A DNA stretch of 64,000 nucleotides from Pseudovibrio sp. Tun.PSC04-5.I4. Its GTDB lineage: Bacteria; Pseudomonadota; Alphaproteobacteria; Rhizobiales; Stappiaceae. The notes below the pieces were generated by a model that saw only the letters and a list, made by a program, of their open reading frames with translations, made no database searches and was not told where the DNA came from. The stretch covers positions 310,001 through 374,000 of the forward strand of contig NZ_FNLB01000001.1 in the NCBI RefSeq assembly GCF_900104145.1, in the 5' to 3' direction. Below, piece after piece: positions 27,086-35,835 of this stretch (position 1 is the stretch's first letter; the number at the start of each line of letters is the position of its first letter). A program made the translations under genes and the position numbers.

Positions 27086-27952
27086 ATGACGAAGGAAATT
27101 AAAATCGGCCTAAAAAACATTAAGCTGCTCTGCAATATGTCATATGATGATCGTATAAAGTTCATTGCGGAAGGGCTGCCAATTATGTTGAAGAGCGCCC
27201 AATCGTTGTGGCACGCATCTCAACGTTTAAACGATGCCCCCAGAGAGGCTGATATCCTCATCGGCCTCGCCAAAGAAGAAGCAGCCAAAATTCTGATATT
27301 GATGGATGTCGTACGCTGCCCAAAGAAGCTAGTTGCGACAAAAACCAAAGATTTATCTGGTTGGTTCCTCTCGCACCAGAAAAGATTGCTATATGTAGAG
27401 GCCGTTGCAGGTCGAAATGTATCTGCAATTGAACGACAGGAAAATCTGAATTTTTATCGGCAAGATTATTATGTCGAAGGAAACTTTGGCGAGTATATCA
27501 TGCCGAATGCGGCTCTCTACCAAAGAGAACGCATTTTATATGCTGATGTAGTTGATTACGATGAGGGAAAACCATTTTGGAATGACCCCACCGATCACGA
27601 AAATCTCTTTATTAGCTCTAAACCTCGAATATTAATTCTTATAGATGCCTTGTCGAAGCTCGGCATTTTCTCTCACTCAGGCCTAAAACGGGTAGCCGAA
27701 GTATGGAGTAAGGTAGAGTTTTCGAGCAAAGATACTGATAACAAATCTGAATTACTCGCGAGGGAGTTGTTCCAGCATTTGCAAACAGATAATCTAATTT
27801 CAGAAGATGCTGAACAAGATGACGCGAACACTATGTGTTGGGATTGGCCTCAACCGCTTTATGGATTTGATCTAAAACCTATCAAGCGGGCTATGGCAGA
27901 TCTGCAAGAAGAGCAGGATCGTATGCTTTACTCAGAAATAGGTGATTATTAA
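27086..27952 (+). CDS. AbiV-like protein, candidate phage-defence cargo
   Basis: About 288 aa from the ATG at 27086 (AAGGGA 8 nt upstream). The segment LPIMLKSAQSLWHASQRLND, ILIGLAKEEAAKILILMDVV matches the helical core of AbiV abortive-infection proteins, where an A/S-rich helix is followed by LAxEExxK. The C-terminal part (IDALSKLGIFSHSGLKRVAE, FELKPIKRAMADLQEEQD-type helices) has no family I recognise and makes it longer than classical AbiV. The stop overlaps the end of baseplate gene V on the other strand. AT-rich. A superinfection-exclusion or defence role is inferred from family and setting. Confidence 0.7.
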   Translation: MTKEIKIGLKNIKLLCNMSYDDRIKFIAEGLPIMLKSAQSLWHASQRLNDAPREADILIGLAKEEAAKILILMDVVRCPKKLVATKTKDLSGWFLSHQKRLLYVEAVAGRNVSAIERQENLNFYRQDYYVEGNFGEYIMPNAALYQRERILYADVVDYDEGKPFWNDPTDHENLFISSKPRILILIDALSKLGIFSHSGLKRVAEVWSKVEFSSKDTDNKSELLARELFQHLQTDNLISEDAEQDDANTMCWDWPQPLYGFDLKPIKRAMADLQEEQDRMLYSEIGDY

Positions 27953-28458
27953 ACCACCACACCTGTCTGTGCAGGCCCCGGTGTAACATCCTTATGCGCA
28001 TGTGTTTCACCCACTTCTTTACCGTTGTGGGTGACGCTATCACCCTCCATCTTTATCTTGCCTTTCAGCTCAATCACGTCCGCCTCAAAGGTGATCTTGG
28101 GTGCGCCTTTGACCTTCATCTCCCCCGTGGTTTTGTTATAGAAAATCTCCAGCGGCCCGAACACTTCATGGACGATATTGGGATCATTGGAAGGCGGCGC
28201 GTCCTCATCTGACCAGACCGCCCCGCCGATTACCCCATCCTCACCATAAGCATCCAGCAGGCACCACACTTGTGTACCCACTGCGGGCATATCGTAGCTT
28301 TTCTGGCCTTTGGTGTTGCGTTGGCTGACAGAGAGCCACGCAGAGGCGTTGCCGTCCTCATCCAAAAACTCAACCTGTGCCCGTCCGCCATTGCTGTGCT
28401 TGGTTATAGTACCGCGTTTGAATGGACTGGAGCTTTCACCATCTGTAATTCGGCTCAT
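27949..28458 (-). CDS. baseplate assembly protein V, spike (P2 gpV-like)
   Basis: A 169-aa membrane-puncturing spike protein. It has an OB-fold N-terminus (GTITKHSNGGRAQVEFLDED, then VGTQVWCLLDAYGEDGVIGG AVW), a beta-helix stalk (MKVKGAPKITFEADVIELKG) and a C-terminal GETHAHKD motif, the HxH that binds iron at the spike tip. Thirteen bases separate it from gene D. Confidence 0.9.
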   Translation of the reverse strand: MSRITDGESSSPFKRGTITKHSNGGRAQVEFLDEDGNASAWLSVSQRNTKGQKSYDMPAVGTQVWCLLDAYGEDGVIGGAVWSDEDAPPSNDPNIVHEVFGPLEIFYNKTTGEMKVKGAPKITFEADVIELKGKIKMEGDSVTHNGKEVGETHAHKDVTPGPAQTGVVV

Positions 28459-28470
28459 GTATGTGTCTCC

Positions 28471-29589
28471 CTAAAACGTCTCGCCCCTGGGCTTGGAAAG
28501 ATCCTGCACCGGCCCATCAAACAGGCCGTCCGTTCCACCCGCTTTGCTGGTCGCCTTGCTGCCTTTGGCTGATGCTTTGCGAACCTTTCCGTCCTGGCGG
28601 ATCGCCTTCAGTTCCAGTTGTGTGGTGTAGGTACCGCGTGCGATTTTGTGCAGGGCTTTGTGTACCAGATAGCTTGTTGAATATTTGCCAAATGTCGCGC
28701 CCAGAGCCACCACCTGTCCGGCAATCAACAACGGGTCACCCACCAATGTCAGAGAGGCGGTCAGTCCGTCTTCATTGGCTTTGGCAAGGCGGGATTTGGC
28801 GATGGTTTTGGCTTCCGCCTCATCTTCAACCCGCTCATCAATGGTCAGCGTATCGCCGGATTTTATGGAAAGGTCTTGTACTTCGCCGGTGATCAGCTTC
28901 TTTGATTGACCGTGGGCATAGGCAACCTTGGCTTTGCCATAGGTCTGGTGAGTTTTGTCTGTGGCCTTCCAATTGAGAATGGTCGTGCCATCCACCAGAT
29001 CGAAGGTGAGTGTGGGATCGCGTTTATCCAGATCCTCACGTTTATAAAACACCAGTTGCTTGTCTTTGATGGCAAAGAAATAGCCATAGTCTTCAGCAAG
29101 GCGTTTGAGGAACTGGAGGTCCCGTTCCCGGCGCTGGCGTTTGAACTTAAACGGTATCTCTTCAATCTTGCCGGAGACGGTATACCCCAGAGCCTTGGCA
29201 ACCTCATCAATCACCTTTTTCAGATTTGTCTCTTCAAACGACTTGGATTTCTTTGTCCGTTGCTCGGTAGAGTTGGCCGCAGAAACCGCCTTGAAGCTGA
29301 GCCGGTCGTTCAGCCGTGAGCCTTGCGCTTCAGGAATATCCACCTCGAACTCACCGCATGGCATAGGCGCAAAGCCGCGATAGCCAATGCTGGCTATAAC
29401 CTTATCGCCTTTTTCCGGTCGCCATGGGCCGCGCCACAACCCGCTATCATCGCGAAGGGTAACGGAAACCTCATCGGCTGTGCCATGCAGATTATCCGTC
29501 CAGGCAAAATCAATCAGATGCGGGGCAAGGCTGTCTGCCACTTCCTTGCCGTTGATCTTGAGGGAAAGGAATGGCTCGCGCAGGTCCAT
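28471..29589 (-). CDS. tail hub protein D (P2 gpD-like, late control family)
   Basis: A 372-aa hub protein of the gpD/gp27 family. It begins MDLREPFLSLKINGKEVADS and has LIDFAWTDNLHGTADEVSVT, VIASIGYRGFAPMPCGEFEV, then LKRLAEDYGYFFAIKDKQLV, which is the conserved middle, and an Ala/Lys-rich tail. It joins the spike (V) to the tail tube. It lies in the P2 order U, X, D. Confidence 0.92.
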   Translation of the reverse strand: MDLREPFLSLKINGKEVADSLAPHLIDFAWTDNLHGTADEVSVTLRDDSGLWRGPWRPEKGDKVIASIGYRGFAPMPCGEFEVDIPEAQGSRLNDRLSFKAVSAANSTEQRTKKSKSFEETNLKKVIDEVAKALGYTVSGKIEEIPFKFKRQRRERDLQFLKRLAEDYGYFFAIKDKQLVFYKREDLDKRDPTLTFDLVDGTTILNWKATDKTHQTYGKAKVAYAHGQSKKLITGEVQDLSIKSGDTLTIDERVEDEAEAKTIAKSRLAKANEDGLTASLTLVGDPLLIAGQVVALGATFGKYSTSYLVHKALHKIARGTYTTQLELKAIRQDGKVRKASAKGSKATSKAGGTDGLFDGPVQDLSKPRGETF

Positions 29590-29592
29590 GGA

Positions 29593-29856
29593 CTAACCCT
29601 CCACCGTGCCGCGTTTCCATGGCGGCAGCAGGTTCGTGTCCAGCGGATCCTGCTCAACAACCGGGATGCGAAGAAGAAGGCGCGGCGGGAGAAGAGCGGG
29701 TATACGGGCAATCTCTTGCGGGAACAGATGCCGGTTCTCTTCAATGAGCAGATCCATCATCTGAGCATCACGGTAATAGGCCCATGCAATGGTGTCCCAG
29801 CGTTCACCGGGCTGGCTCTCATGTTCCAGATAATCACCGGTCTTAACGCCCATCAC
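29593..29856 (-). CDS. tail protein X (P2 gpX-like, LysM-related)
   Basis: An 87-aa protein. ESQPGERWDTIAWAYYRDAQ and MMDLLIEENRHLF are a LysM-like fold as in P2 gpX, proposed to bind peptidoglycan or help assemble the tail hub. It overlaps the end of U by four bases and ends four bases before D. Confidence 0.88.
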   Translation of the reverse strand: MMGVKTGDYLEHESQPGERWDTIAWAYYRDAQMMDLLIEENRHLFPQEIARIPALLPPRLLLRIPVVEQDPLDTNLLPPWKRGTVEG

Positions 29857-30320
29857 TTAAGCCTTTTCAGGAGCGGATTGAGGAGAGCAACAGCGGCCCC
29901 GGCAATGCCAAGTCCACCAACACTCAAAGCACTGCCCGGCACTTCCACCAGCTCTATGCTGACGGAAATACGCACGATGCGCCCACCTTCAGTGGTTTTG
30001 TGGGTGGTGCCTTTGAGCTGCTTAATAAGATAGTGTTTGCCGAAAAACCCGCCACCACCGGGAATAAACGGCATGACTGCCCCGGAGATCTTGGCGGCAA
30101 CAAGACGGGCATATTCGCCCTCTGGGCTGCAAAAGCTTTCATCAAAGAAGAACGAGAAAGAGCGCCGGTCTAACGCTTCACCGCCGCGCTGGGGCACGGG
30201 CTTACCGCGCACCACCTTGTGTTCGTGAAAATCATTAGCAAGGGTTTCATCAGCAGCTGTGGGACCGGTCATGACGCTGGTGGTGCCGAGCTGGAAGCTC
30301 CCGAGGCTGGCAAATGTCAT
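29853..30320 (-). CDS. tail completion protein U (P2 gpU-like)
   Basis: A 155-aa protein with TFASLGSFQLGTTSVMTGPT, DFHEHKVVRGKPVPQRGGEA and FFGKHYLIKQLKGTTHKTTE, matching the P2 gpU family in length and pattern; in P2 it stops tail-tube growth. It begins immediately after the tape-measure stop. A C-terminal Gly/Ala-rich hydrophobic extension (GGLGIAGAAVALLNPLL) is unusual. Confidence 0.88.
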   Translation of the reverse strand: MTFASLGSFQLGTTSVMTGPTAADETLANDFHEHKVVRGKPVPQRGGEALDRRSFSFFFDESFCSPEGEYARLVAAKISGAVMPFIPGGGGFFGKHYLIKQLKGTTHKTTEGGRIVRISVSIELVEVPGSALSVGGLGIAGAAVALLNPLLKRLK

Positions 30321-33290
30321 TTAAAACTCCAGCCTCTTTTTCTCATCCATTTTGCGAAGCAGCAGAGCCACCAAATCCTCTGCCTGGTCTTCAAGCAAAT
30401 CGGCAAGCTCGTCTTTCGTAATTGATGCTCCCGAACCTACAGTGATGGTGGGGCTGAAGGTGACGGATATAGTTCCGCCCTGAGCTGAACCATCCGAGCC
30501 ACCCGCCGTCTGAAGAGCTTGCGCGGGCGGGGCAATAGCAAGTGGAGCGGATGCGGCCAGAGACGGCGATACAACTGCCGTGCTCAGCGTGGCAGCGGCA
30601 ATAGTTGCCGCCGCCGCTTTGCGCATGGCTCTGACCATCGGCGCGGGTTTTATCGACTGGGCGATGGTCTCGCCAAACTTAAGACGGTGAATATCAGAGA
30701 GTGGGCCAAGCTTGGCTGGTGAGGACGGCAAATGATCACGCAAGATCTGTGTTACCCGGCGCATTTCCTCCACCAGCAGATGAGCACGCGAGCGCATGCC
30801 AGCTGCAATGGTCTCCATCATGCGCTGGCCGTGATAGGCAAAGTCTACACCACCGAGCAAATTATCCACGCCTGCAATCGCCGCTTTGCTTGAGATCTGA
30901 AGCGCTTCCACCGCAGCATTGGCCCTTTCAACCTGCGCAAGGCTGACAGGCGCTTGCTCGGGCTGGCTAAAACCAGCGTGACCTACAAGCTGGTGGGACA
31001 GGTCCATCATCTTTTGGGCATGAGAGGCGAACTCGCCGCCGCCAGAGACAATGGCACTAAGCTTTTGCTGGTAGGCGTCAAGGTTCATTTGCCCCGCTTG
31101 CAAAGCCTCGGTGAGTGCCAGCCCCTCTACAAAATCAGAGGACCAACCGTTTTCAGCAACTTCAGTGAGTTGATCAATAAAGCGGTCAGCCCCTTCCGGG
31201 CCAGTCACAGCAGACCATACTTTACCCGCCATATCAGCAAGTGATTTAAGAGTTTCTCCAACGGTGGTTGCAAGGGTTTCCCCGGCGCTGCCAATGGCCT
31301 CAAATATCCCGGAGAGCTTCTGCCAGGCAGCATCAGCAAAGCTCGTGAGCTCGTCCCAAAAGCTGGAGAACGTGTCCATCGTCGGCAACCACGAACCACT
31401 GAAAAAGTTCGTAAAGCCCTGTTTAATGTCTTCAAAGCTTGGCAGTTTAAGGTCTGGAAGATCTGGCCATTCCCAGTTTGAGAAGATGGCCTTGATCTCA
31501 GTCCACTGCAGGGAGGCATTGGTTTTAAGGTCGGTCCAGAACATATCAAGCCAGGTTGTAATCTCGCTCCAGTTGTTGACGATCATGCCGAGCGGCATCC
31601 AGCCAAACAGAGTTTTAATCCCCTCCCATGCAGCGCTCGCCGTCGACTTAATGTCTTCCCAAAAGTTCGAGAGCCAAGCTGTAATCTCACCCCAGCTGTT
31701 GATGATCATGCCAAGCGGCGTCCAGCCAAACAGAACCTTCAGCTTCTCCCAGGCAACACTGGCCATATCGGAGATCCACTCCCAGGCACCTACAAGCCAG
31801 ACGCTGACCACATCCCAGTTGTCATAGATAAGCCATGCCGCGACAGCTAGGGCTGCAATCACTGCAATGGCGATTAAAATGGGCGGACTTAGCGCAGCAA
31901 GACCTCCAGCAAGCGTGGCAAGGCCCGCGCCAAGTTGCACCACTCCGGTGACAATGCTGATCAGGGCCGCCAAAAGCGGAAGCTTGATCATCAAGCGGAC
32001 GAGAACATTCCAACCGCCCACCGTCTCGGCAACCTCGGACAGCGCCCTGCCGGTGGCTCTCAGTGCAACGATCACCTCTTGAGCGAAGAGCCAGAAGTCC
32101 TTAAGACCGGTGATGATGCTCGCGCTGATTTCTTCGGCCCACTCCTGCAACGAGCCATCAGCTTTCATGGTATTGAGCTTATCTAAGAACCCTTGCAGCT
32201 TCTCCTTGGCCCAATCAAACACCCCGGCATCGGCAATCATGAGCTGGAACTGGAACCAGTGATCCAACATATTGGAGACCATGCCATCCCATGTTTTAGA
32301 AAGCTTCTCAGAAGCGCCAATCGCACGAGTACCCATCAGTTCCACAAGTTTGGATATGACTTCACGGCCCAGCTCGCCCTTTGAACCCATCTCTATAAGG
32401 GCGGCAGCGCTTTTGCCCGTGGCTTTAGCCAGCATATCCCAGACCGGAATGCCGCGCTCCAGAAGCTGCATGGCCTCTTCGCCTTGTAGCTTCCCTTTTT
32501 GCCATGCCTGGCCGACAGCTAAGATAATGCCGTGCAATTGTTCTGCCCCACCACCACTCATGGCCATTGCATCGGTCATAGCTTCGAGTGATCCATTTGT
32601 GGGGTCAATCCCAGCGTTCTTAAGCTGATTGTAGGCAACAACGACATCAGGCAATTCTAGCGGCGTTCTGGTTGCAAAATCTGTAATCCAGCTCATAGCC
32701 TGCTCTGCTTTGGCCTTGGAGCCTTCTAGCGCCTCCAGCTGGACCATGTAGTTTTCCATTTGCGCGGCCGGGCCAATGATCGTATTGGCAGCAATCCCTG
32801 CAATAGCTGATGCTCCGGCAACCACGCCTGTGCCAATCGCAACCCCACGCGCAATCTTTCCGCCACCACCTTTGATCAGCGCGCCGCCCTTTTGAAGGCC
32901 CGCGGTTGCTCCTTTGACTTTGTTAAGCGCGCGCTTCAAAAGACCGGCTTTGCGCACTGCCGCGTCAGTTCTACCAATGAACTGCGCCATGGAACTGCGA
33001 GCCCTATCAATCTGACTGGCAACTTTCCCGGTGTGGCCTGCAAGGCTTGCAGCCCCGCTTGCTGCGTTCTTGTTGGCCCTTGCCACGCTCGTCGCCGCTT
33101 TGGCTGCTTTACCCGTAGCCTTGGCGGTTTTCTCAGTGGCTTTAACTTGTTTGAGCGTGGCTTTACTCTGCCCTTTAGCCAGCTTTTCCTGTGTTTTGAG
33201 CTGCTTTTCCATGCGCTCGTTGAACTTAAGGAGTTTCTTCAGTCCCTTAGATGCGCGGTCCTTAAATTCTGCGGTAATACCAAGACGCAT
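30321..33290 (-). CDS. tail tape-measure protein (P2 gpT-like)
   Basis: A 989-aa protein that sets tail length. The N-terminal coiled coil is rich in Lys, Gln and Ala. The TP901-like core follows (MENYMVQLEALEGSKAKAEQ, then DFATRTPLELPDVVVAYNQL and GIILAVGQAWQKGKLQGEEA). Hydrophobic segments lie at about 430-490. A nearly exact 40-residue tandem duplication (around FGWTPLGMIINSWGEITAWL and FGWMPLGMIVNNWSEITTWL) lies near residues 505-585. The C-terminus (ALRSRAHLLVEEMRR-type) is helical. It begins 12 bases after the E' stop. Confidence 0.93.
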   Translation of the reverse strand: MRLGITAEFKDRASKGLKKLLKFNERMEKQLKTQEKLAKGQSKATLKQVKATEKTAKATGKAAKAATSVARANKNAASGAASLAGHTGKVASQIDRARSSMAQFIGRTDAAVRKAGLLKRALNKVKGATAGLQKGGALIKGGGGKIARGVAIGTGVVAGASAIAGIAANTIIGPAAQMENYMVQLEALEGSKAKAEQAMSWITDFATRTPLELPDVVVAYNQLKNAGIDPTNGSLEAMTDAMAMSGGGAEQLHGIILAVGQAWQKGKLQGEEAMQLLERGIPVWDMLAKATGKSAAALIEMGSKGELGREVISKLVELMGTRAIGASEKLSKTWDGMVSNMLDHWFQFQLMIADAGVFDWAKEKLQGFLDKLNTMKADGSLQEWAEEISASIITGLKDFWLFAQEVIVALRATGRALSEVAETVGGWNVLVRLMIKLPLLAALISIVTGVVQLGAGLATLAGGLAALSPPILIAIAVIAALAVAAWLIYDNWDVVSVWLVGAWEWISDMASVAWEKLKVLFGWTPLGMIINSWGEITAWLSNFWEDIKSTASAAWEGIKTLFGWMPLGMIVNNWSEITTWLDMFWTDLKTNASLQWTEIKAIFSNWEWPDLPDLKLPSFEDIKQGFTNFFSGSWLPTMDTFSSFWDELTSFADAAWQKLSGIFEAIGSAGETLATTVGETLKSLADMAGKVWSAVTGPEGADRFIDQLTEVAENGWSSDFVEGLALTEALQAGQMNLDAYQQKLSAIVSGGGEFASHAQKMMDLSHQLVGHAGFSQPEQAPVSLAQVERANAAVEALQISSKAAIAGVDNLLGGVDFAYHGQRMMETIAAGMRSRAHLLVEEMRRVTQILRDHLPSSPAKLGPLSDIHRLKFGETIAQSIKPAPMVRAMRKAAAATIAAATLSTAVVSPSLAASAPLAIAPPAQALQTAGGSDGSAQGGTISVTFSPTITVGSGASITKDELADLLEDQAEDLVALLLRKMDEKKRLEF
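31540..31790 (-). repeat. 40-codon tandem duplication in the tape-measure gene
   Basis: The sequence CCAAACAGA and its flanks recur 120 bases apart (around 31600 and 31725), coding FGWMPLGMIVNNW and FGWTPLGMIINSW. A whole number of codons, and of helical turns, is duplicated. Tape-measure repeat number scales with tail length. Confidence 0.7.
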
Positions 33291-33301
33291 GGAAAGCTCC
33301 G

Positions 33302-33497
33302 TTATGACCGCTTGTTAGCTCGCTCAGAAGCCTTGCGTTCTGCCTCTGCTTTGGCTTCATCAAAGGCGATCTGCTGATCAAGCGTGGTCAGGAATTCAGG
33401 CTCAGACAGATCATCCAGATAACCGGGGTTCCAGCCCCGGTTGACCAGGTAGGTGTGACACTCAAGCGACGACAGCGTTACGCGGTCGTCGTCTTCC
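33302..33497 (-). CDS. tail assembly chaperone extension E' (read by -1 frameshift)
   Basis: The frame -1 to E is open from the slippery site to a TAA at 33302-33304 and codes REDDDRVTLSSLECHTYLVN, RGWNPGYLDDLSEPEFLTTL and DQQIAFDEAKAEAERKASER. No start codon with a ribosome binding site is available, so it is made as an E-E' fusion, as in P2 E+E' and lambda G-T. LECHTYLVNRGW is the conserved GpE-type core. It lies directly before the tape measure, the position expected for the frameshifted chaperone. Confidence 0.85.
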
Positions 33498-33873
33498 CGT
33501 TTCCCTCATCGTCCTCATCCAGATCATCGCCGCCGCCAAAAACCTCGCCAAGCAGCTCGTTGGCATCGTTCATCGGGATATAAGCTGCAAAGTCGGCCTC
33601 GGTGAGCTTCTCACCGTCAAACGTTGCGATCTTACAAAGGTAAAGGATCTGGGCTTTGCCAATTTTGTTCTTGGCTATACGCAAGGACCGCGTCCAATCC
33701 CCATGACGGCGGAACTCTGGATAGACCACAAACACACCGGTTTCTGGCAGGGTGAAGTGTGCGGAGCCCTGTTTAGCGGCGCGGTGCGCTTTCAGTTTGG
33801 CAATGACACCGGCCTCAACCGGCGTGTTCAGGTCACCTTCTGGCATATTCGTATTCTCATCCGGGCGGGTCAT
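33478..33873 (-). CDS. tail assembly chaperone E
   Basis: A 131-aa protein (MTRPDENTNMPEGDLNTPVE ... RRHGDWTRSLRIAKNKIGKA, then ADFAAYIPMNDANELLGEVF) in the position of P2 gene E. It coats the tape measure during tail assembly. Near its 3' end, in an acidic GDDLDEDDEGNG tail, is the slippery heptamer G-GGA-AAC at 33499-33505, in the correct zero frame for -1 slippage into E'. Confidence 0.88.
   Translation of the reverse strand: MTRPDENTNMPEGDLNTPVEAGVIAKLKAHRAAKQGSAHFTLPETGVFVVYPEFRRHGDWTRSLRIAKNKIGKAQILYLCKIATFDGEKLTEADFAAYIPMNDANELLGEVFGGGDDLDEDDEGNGKTTTA
33499..33505 (-). promoter_or_regulatory. programmed -1 frameshift site GGGAAAC
   Basis: On the minus strand the codons GAG-GGA-AAC present G GGA AAC, a canonical X XXY YYZ heptamer. 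Slippage joins E codons to the E' frame starting CGG-GAA-GAC. The E stop lies about 20 bases further, as is usual for tail chaperone frameshifts. Confidence 0.8.
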
Positions 33874-33923
33874 GGCATCCCTTTCAGCTTGGGTTGGAAA
33901 CGTGTCACTTGGATCCGCGCAAT

Positions 33924-33955
33924 AAAAAAGCCCCCACGCCGGAAAGCATGGGAGC
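33924..33955 (-). terminator. intrinsic terminator between tail tube and E
   Basis: On the minus strand GCTCCCATGC and GCGTGGGGGC form a 10-bp stem (two or three G-U pairs) with loop TTTCCG, followed by TTTTTT. It sits 32 bases after the tail-tube stop, inside what would otherwise be one long late operon. Confidence 0.8.
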
Positions 33956-33986
33956 CAATTCGCGGTCTGATAGGACCGTTATGCGC

Positions 33987-34505
33987 TTATCCGCGCCACA
34001 TCTCGCCGGAAGAGTTCCGCACCGAGCTTGCAAATACATCCACCTCAAACAGTGGTTTGTTGCTGTCATGAACCCGCTGCACCAAACGAGAGATCGTCAT
34101 CTCATGGGTTATCTCTTCTGGATCTCCATTTTTGCTTTCGCCAAAATCATGACCAAAGAAACGAGCCTGCAAAACCGTGATCAAGGTATATGAGCGCTCC
34201 AGGTCCAGACCGTCAGGACCGTTCACATCCACATACTTATGCAGCTGGAGTGTGTGGGTCTTGGTGGGGTTGAGGAAATCCTCCTGGATCTGCGGGTCCA
34301 CACTGCTCATGGTGATTTCGCCAGTGAGCGCTTCCAGCGTCCGGGTGGGTGCTTTGTAAACAGCAACCTGACCCAGTGTTTCAATGTCGACGGTCTTCCA
34401 CTCAATTTTGGGCATCTTGAAAGATTTGGCGAGCCCCACAAGCGTGTTGTCGCCCAGATAGATATCAGAATTGGTGATCTGACCAAAGCGGCGGAAATCA
34501 GTCAT
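33987..34505 (-). CDS. major tail tube protein (P2 FII-like)
   Basis: 172 aa, the same length as P2 gpFII. IYLGDNTLVGLAKSFKMPKI, LTGEITMSSVDPQIQEDFL and ARFFGHDFGESKNGDPEEIT match the contractile tail-tube fold. It polymerises as the inner tube. It is followed by a strong terminator, consistent with its very high copy number. Confidence 0.92.
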   Translation of the reverse strand: MTDFRRFGQITNSDIYLGDNTLVGLAKSFKMPKIEWKTVDIETLGQVAVYKAPTRTLEALTGEITMSSVDPQIQEDFLNPTKTHTLQLHKYVDVNGPDGLDLERSYTLITVLQARFFGHDFGESKNGDPEEITHEMTISRLVQRVHDSNKPLFEVDVFASSVRNSSGEMWRG

Positions 34506-34527
34506 AGATTATCCCTGCGTTGTTTAC

Positions 34528-35835
34528 TTAAGCCGCTTCAGACTGGGACAGTCCCAGAGCATCGGCCAGAAGGTTGATGTTAAGGGAGCGGCGCACACTA
34601 ATGGTTTCCATGATGCCAACCGGTGCAAATTCCAACGTGTAGTGATACCAGCCATCAGCGGCAAAGGCGGCGCTCATCATTTCCCGATCAAAGGCAAAGC
34701 GGAAACCGGAGAGTTCTGGATCATTGCCTTTGGTCTTGCCGATTCCCCATGCATTAATGGCATCTTCGATCTGCTCAATGCGGGCCAGCGAGTCATTGCG
34801 ATCCTTCTTCTCATCGAGAAAGTGCAAGATTGCTTCATCCAGCACATCCTGCGTGTATTGAGCGTGGAAGAAGGTCAGCATAGTGGTTTTGGTGGGATAG
34901 CCCGCATTGCGGTTGCCCGAGGTATGCGGCCCTTTGCCAAAGCGTTCCTCGCACGAGATAATCCCGTTGGATCGGGTCACTTGCGTATCACTGGACCCAT
35001 CGCCCGGCACATAAAGCACATCTTGAGCTGCACCCTCAATGCCCTTGATAGGCCGATTGGAGGGGCTGTGATGATAGCCGTATTCCATCACGCTCATAAG
35101 CACGACACCCACCAGATAAGCTGAATAGTGATCTGCAACTACCTCACCAGCAGTATCCGACATCTCATCCAGATTAACCGTTTCCATCATAGGCCAGCAC
35201 AGATTAACCCGTGTGTCATTGGTCTGGAAATCAAACGATCCTTCCGGCCCGCGTGCCTCCTGAAGCTGCTGCAGGGTGACACCAAACGGGGCATCCCAAT
35301 AGCAGCGAGCGCGAATGCGGCCACAAATGGCTTCCATTTCTGAGCGAACCCCGGCCAACCCATCATAGCCTGGAGCCAGAATGTTCTTTGGAAACCAGCC
35401 AAAGCGCTGATAACAGGAATAAGCCAGCTTCAAGCCACTGGGGCGGCCCATAGCGTCAAACGCTCCGATGATATCAAGCCCGGTGACTTTGCTTGGATCC
35501 GGTTTGTCAGCGTCATCTTTGTGCGTTGCCGGATCAAACACATTGACCACGCAAATGGTCCCAAGGCCGCGTGTTTTGGCCTGCTTAAACATCGCCCGCA
35601 GTTTTTGCGGCAAGGTATAGCCATCGCGTGCGGGGCCGAAGTGTTTTGTGATATCCGCTTCGCGGCGAATAAGAATGGGTTTGTTGATGTATTTGACTTG
35701 CTCCTGTGAGGTCTTATGAACCTCATGAATTGGAGCTGTGCCAATTAAAAACGCTGTCGCAGCTTTTAGCTCACGAACCAGCACACCATCTTCATTGGCA
35801 TCAACGATCTCAGGCCCGAAAATGCGCTCAGCCAT
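34528..35835 (-). CDS. contractile tail sheath protein
   Basis: A 435-aa sheath subunit (begins MAERIFGPEIVDANEDGVLV). LKAATAFLIGTAPIHEVHKT, IIGAFDAMGRPSGLKLAYSC and the C-terminal FRFAFDREMMSAAFAADGWY, FAPVGIMETISVRRSLNINL are typical. The length and the adjacent FII-type tube fit the P2 FI family rather than Mu L. It contracts to drive the tube into the cell. Confidence 0.92.
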   Translation of the reverse strand: MAERIFGPEIVDANEDGVLVRELKAATAFLIGTAPIHEVHKTSQEQVKYINKPILIRREADITKHFGPARDGYTLPQKLRAMFKQAKTRGLGTICVVNVFDPATHKDDADKPDPSKVTGLDIIGAFDAMGRPSGLKLAYSCYQRFGWFPKNILAPGYDGLAGVRSEMEAICGRIRARCYWDAPFGVTLQQLQEARGPEGSFDFQTNDTRVNLCWPMMETVNLDEMSDTAGEVVADHYSAYLVGVVLMSVMEYGYHHSPSNRPIKGIEGAAQDVLYVPGDGSSDTQVTRSNGIISCEERFGKGPHTSGNRNAGYPTKTTMLTFFHAQYTQDVLDEAILHFLDEKKDRNDSLARIEQIEDAINAWGIGKTKGNDPELSGFRFAFDREMMSAAFAADGWYHYTLEFAPVGIMETISVRRSLNINLLADALGLSQSEAA

